Shown here one piece after another: positions 63,003 to 64,000 of a DNA stretch of 64,000 bases. A program made the translations under genes and the position numbers. The notes beneath the pieces are model-generated. The model was given only the letters and a program-made list of their open reading frames with translations, made no database searches and was not told the DNA's origin. The stretch's first letter is position 1. The number at the start of each line of letters is the position of its first letter. Source of the stretch: Corynebacterium freiburgense. GTDB taxonomy: Bacteria; Actinomycetota; Actinomycetes; Mycobacteriales; Mycobacteriaceae. The stretch lies in contig NZ_CP047355.1 in the NCBI RefSeq assembly GCF_030408815.1, positions 2,418,001 to 2,482,000 on the forward strand. The letters are read 5' to 3'.

Positions 63003-64000
63003 GTTGGTGGGGTGCGCCAGATGGCGTTGACGGTGTGGGTGGTTTCGGTGGTGGTGACGGTGAGGGTGCCGCCGATGACGGTGAAGCAGGGGGGTGCGCC
63101 CATGATGGTGGCGATGGGGTCGCCGGCGATGCTGATGCCGGTGTGGAGGTCTTCCCATGGCAGCCAGCAGTACCTGTTTTCCCACCACGATGGCGCAATA
63201 AGTCGATCGGAGAATGTGAATTTTCTTGAGCCCGTGACCTGCAGCTTCCAGAGTGCGGTCATATCCTCCTTGTAGTCTGTGGTGTATACACCGTAGTCTG
63301 AAATGATTTTCATCACAGGACCGTGTCGGTCGGCGCGGTCGATGTCGATGATGATATGTCGTTTGGGCCCGATGACTGCGCCGGAGTTTTCTACCCAGAT
63401 TAATTTTGTTCGGTGCTGGGGTCCGACACGGGCGGCGGCGGTGGAGATGACGTTGGTGGCGGGGAGTTCTGTCAGCCCACCCCAGGTCAGGCCGCGGGCG
63501 GCGCACGTGGATACACGCAACGTTTGATAGTCCGGTGACCAGCACGGATAGCTGCCCATGGGACGGCAAATCGATGCCTCGAGCCATTGGCGGATGGTGC
63601 GTTTTTCTTGCTTGTGGGATGCGGGATACAACTCCGGGTTGCCACTGACGGTGTACGCGCTGATGCCCAGGCGCGGCCGACCCTTTTTAATCAACCACTC
63701 GTTAATCATGGTTTTAGCATTATGAGCTTTCCGATCCCTCGGAAAAACATCAGGGGTGAGCCGGAAAATATCCTCATAATCAGTAGCTTCGATTGCGCGG
63801 ATCAGCACGCGGCCGCCGTCCTCTGGCGGGTGGTTTGGGGTGATTTCCACCTCATCGACGTACCCCCGGAATACCGGGACAGTTTTGGGTTCTTTCGTTT
63901 GAGTAGTCGGCGTGGGAATATTCAGGTCAACCACTATTTTTTTGCGCATAAACTCTACGGCCGCACGCAGATCATCAGCAGAATCTGGGTAGTAAAGCTT
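62999..64000 (-). CDS. Prophage tail/minor structural-like protein (5' end outside window)
   Basis: 333 visible codons, open to the window edge, so the true start is to the right; an internal Met lies at 63949. The segment VFRGYVDEVEITPNHPPEDGGRVLIRAIEATDYEDIFRL resembles baseplate or minor tail proteins of actinophages. The rest has beta-rich features and no enzymatic motif. The assignment is by resemblance only. Lies immediately inside the integrase, in the opposite direction. Confidence 0.55.
   Translation of the reverse strand, partial: KLYYPDSADDLRAAVEFMRKKIVVDLNIPTPTTQTKEPKTVPVFRGYVDEVEITPNHPPEDGGRVLIRAIEATDYEDIFRLTPDVFPRDRKAHNAKTMINEWLIKKGRPRLGISAYTVSGNPELYPASHKQEKRTIRQWLEASICRPMGSYPCWSPDYQTLRVSTCAARGLTWGGLTELPATNVISTAAARVGPQHRTKLIWVENSGAVIGPKRHIIIDIDRADRHGPVMKIISDYGVYTTDYKEDMTALWKLQVTGSRKFTFSDRLIAPSWWENRYCWLPWEDLHTGISIAGDPIATIMGAPPCFTVIGGTLTVTTTETTHTVNAIWRTPPT

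Overview
The window is chromosomal DNA of a Corynebacterium of moderate GC content. Evidence for the genus: the gene order ctaD-serB / nrdF-ftn-nrdE-nrdI-nrdH-rpmJ-nadE / pgm / rrn-murA-pduO-ramA-cysK-cysE is the order I know from C. glutamicum, a RamA-type LuxR regulator is present, cysK carries a site matching the McbR consensus, and the class Ib ribonucleotide reductase genes have paired NrdR boxes. I cannot name the species.

Layout. 1-2248 (minus): proteolysis cluster clpS, DUF2017, P1 peptidase, rhomboid (cut by the window edge), with pncB divergent. 3.7-9.5 kb: a membrane protein, a DinG-type helicase joined to an acyl-CoA ligase, and a YwiC-like protein. 10.5-15.2 kb (minus): ctaD, serB, a Pth2-like protein, a proline-tailed membrane protein. 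15.9-24.8 kb: ribonucleotide reductase (nrdH, nrdI, nrdE, nrdF) with a PfkB kinase inside the nrd run, ferritin, rpmJ, nadE. 25.6-30.9 kb: accessory region with a TetR-like regulator, a flavodoxin, a frameshifted thioesterase, an unrecognised 632-residue protein and a shortened DUF2254 protein. 31.5-37.9 kb: tRNA-Ala, DsbA-like and MauE-like redox proteins, pgm, an AgcS-type symporter. 38-43.1 kb (minus): one 16S-23S-5S rRNA operon. 43.5-50 kb: murA, a cobalamin adenosyltransferase, ramA, an orphan cobalamin riboswitch, cysK, cysE. 50-58 kb: acetyltransferases, tRNAs for Phe, Asp (twice) and Glu, MarR plus membrane protein, an MFS exporter, two lipoproteins, a sirtuin. 59.4-61.7 kb: glgX. 62.1-64 kb: left end of an integrated prophage-like element (tRNA-Lys 3' remnant, tyrosine integrase, tail-like gene).

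The most unusual content is non-coding. Six intergenic loci hold a modular repeat: up to three 46-bp hairpins with arms TGTCRCARATTCCAT / ATGGAATCTGYGACA, then an invariant-length 25-bp hairpin of the GTTTGATAGG type, with T/G-rich sequence on one side and A/C-rich on the other. A seventh locus (about 25.15-25.3 kb) keeps the linker but has different hairpin arms. Separately, the 9-mer TATCGACGC occurs at least 18 times on the two strands, where about 0.5 is expected from base composition, both inside genes and as inverted pairs between genes. A well-formed cobalamin riboswitch at 47.7 kb has no recognisable gene behind it.

Positions were read by eye. rRNA ends and several start codons are approximate, as stated per entry.
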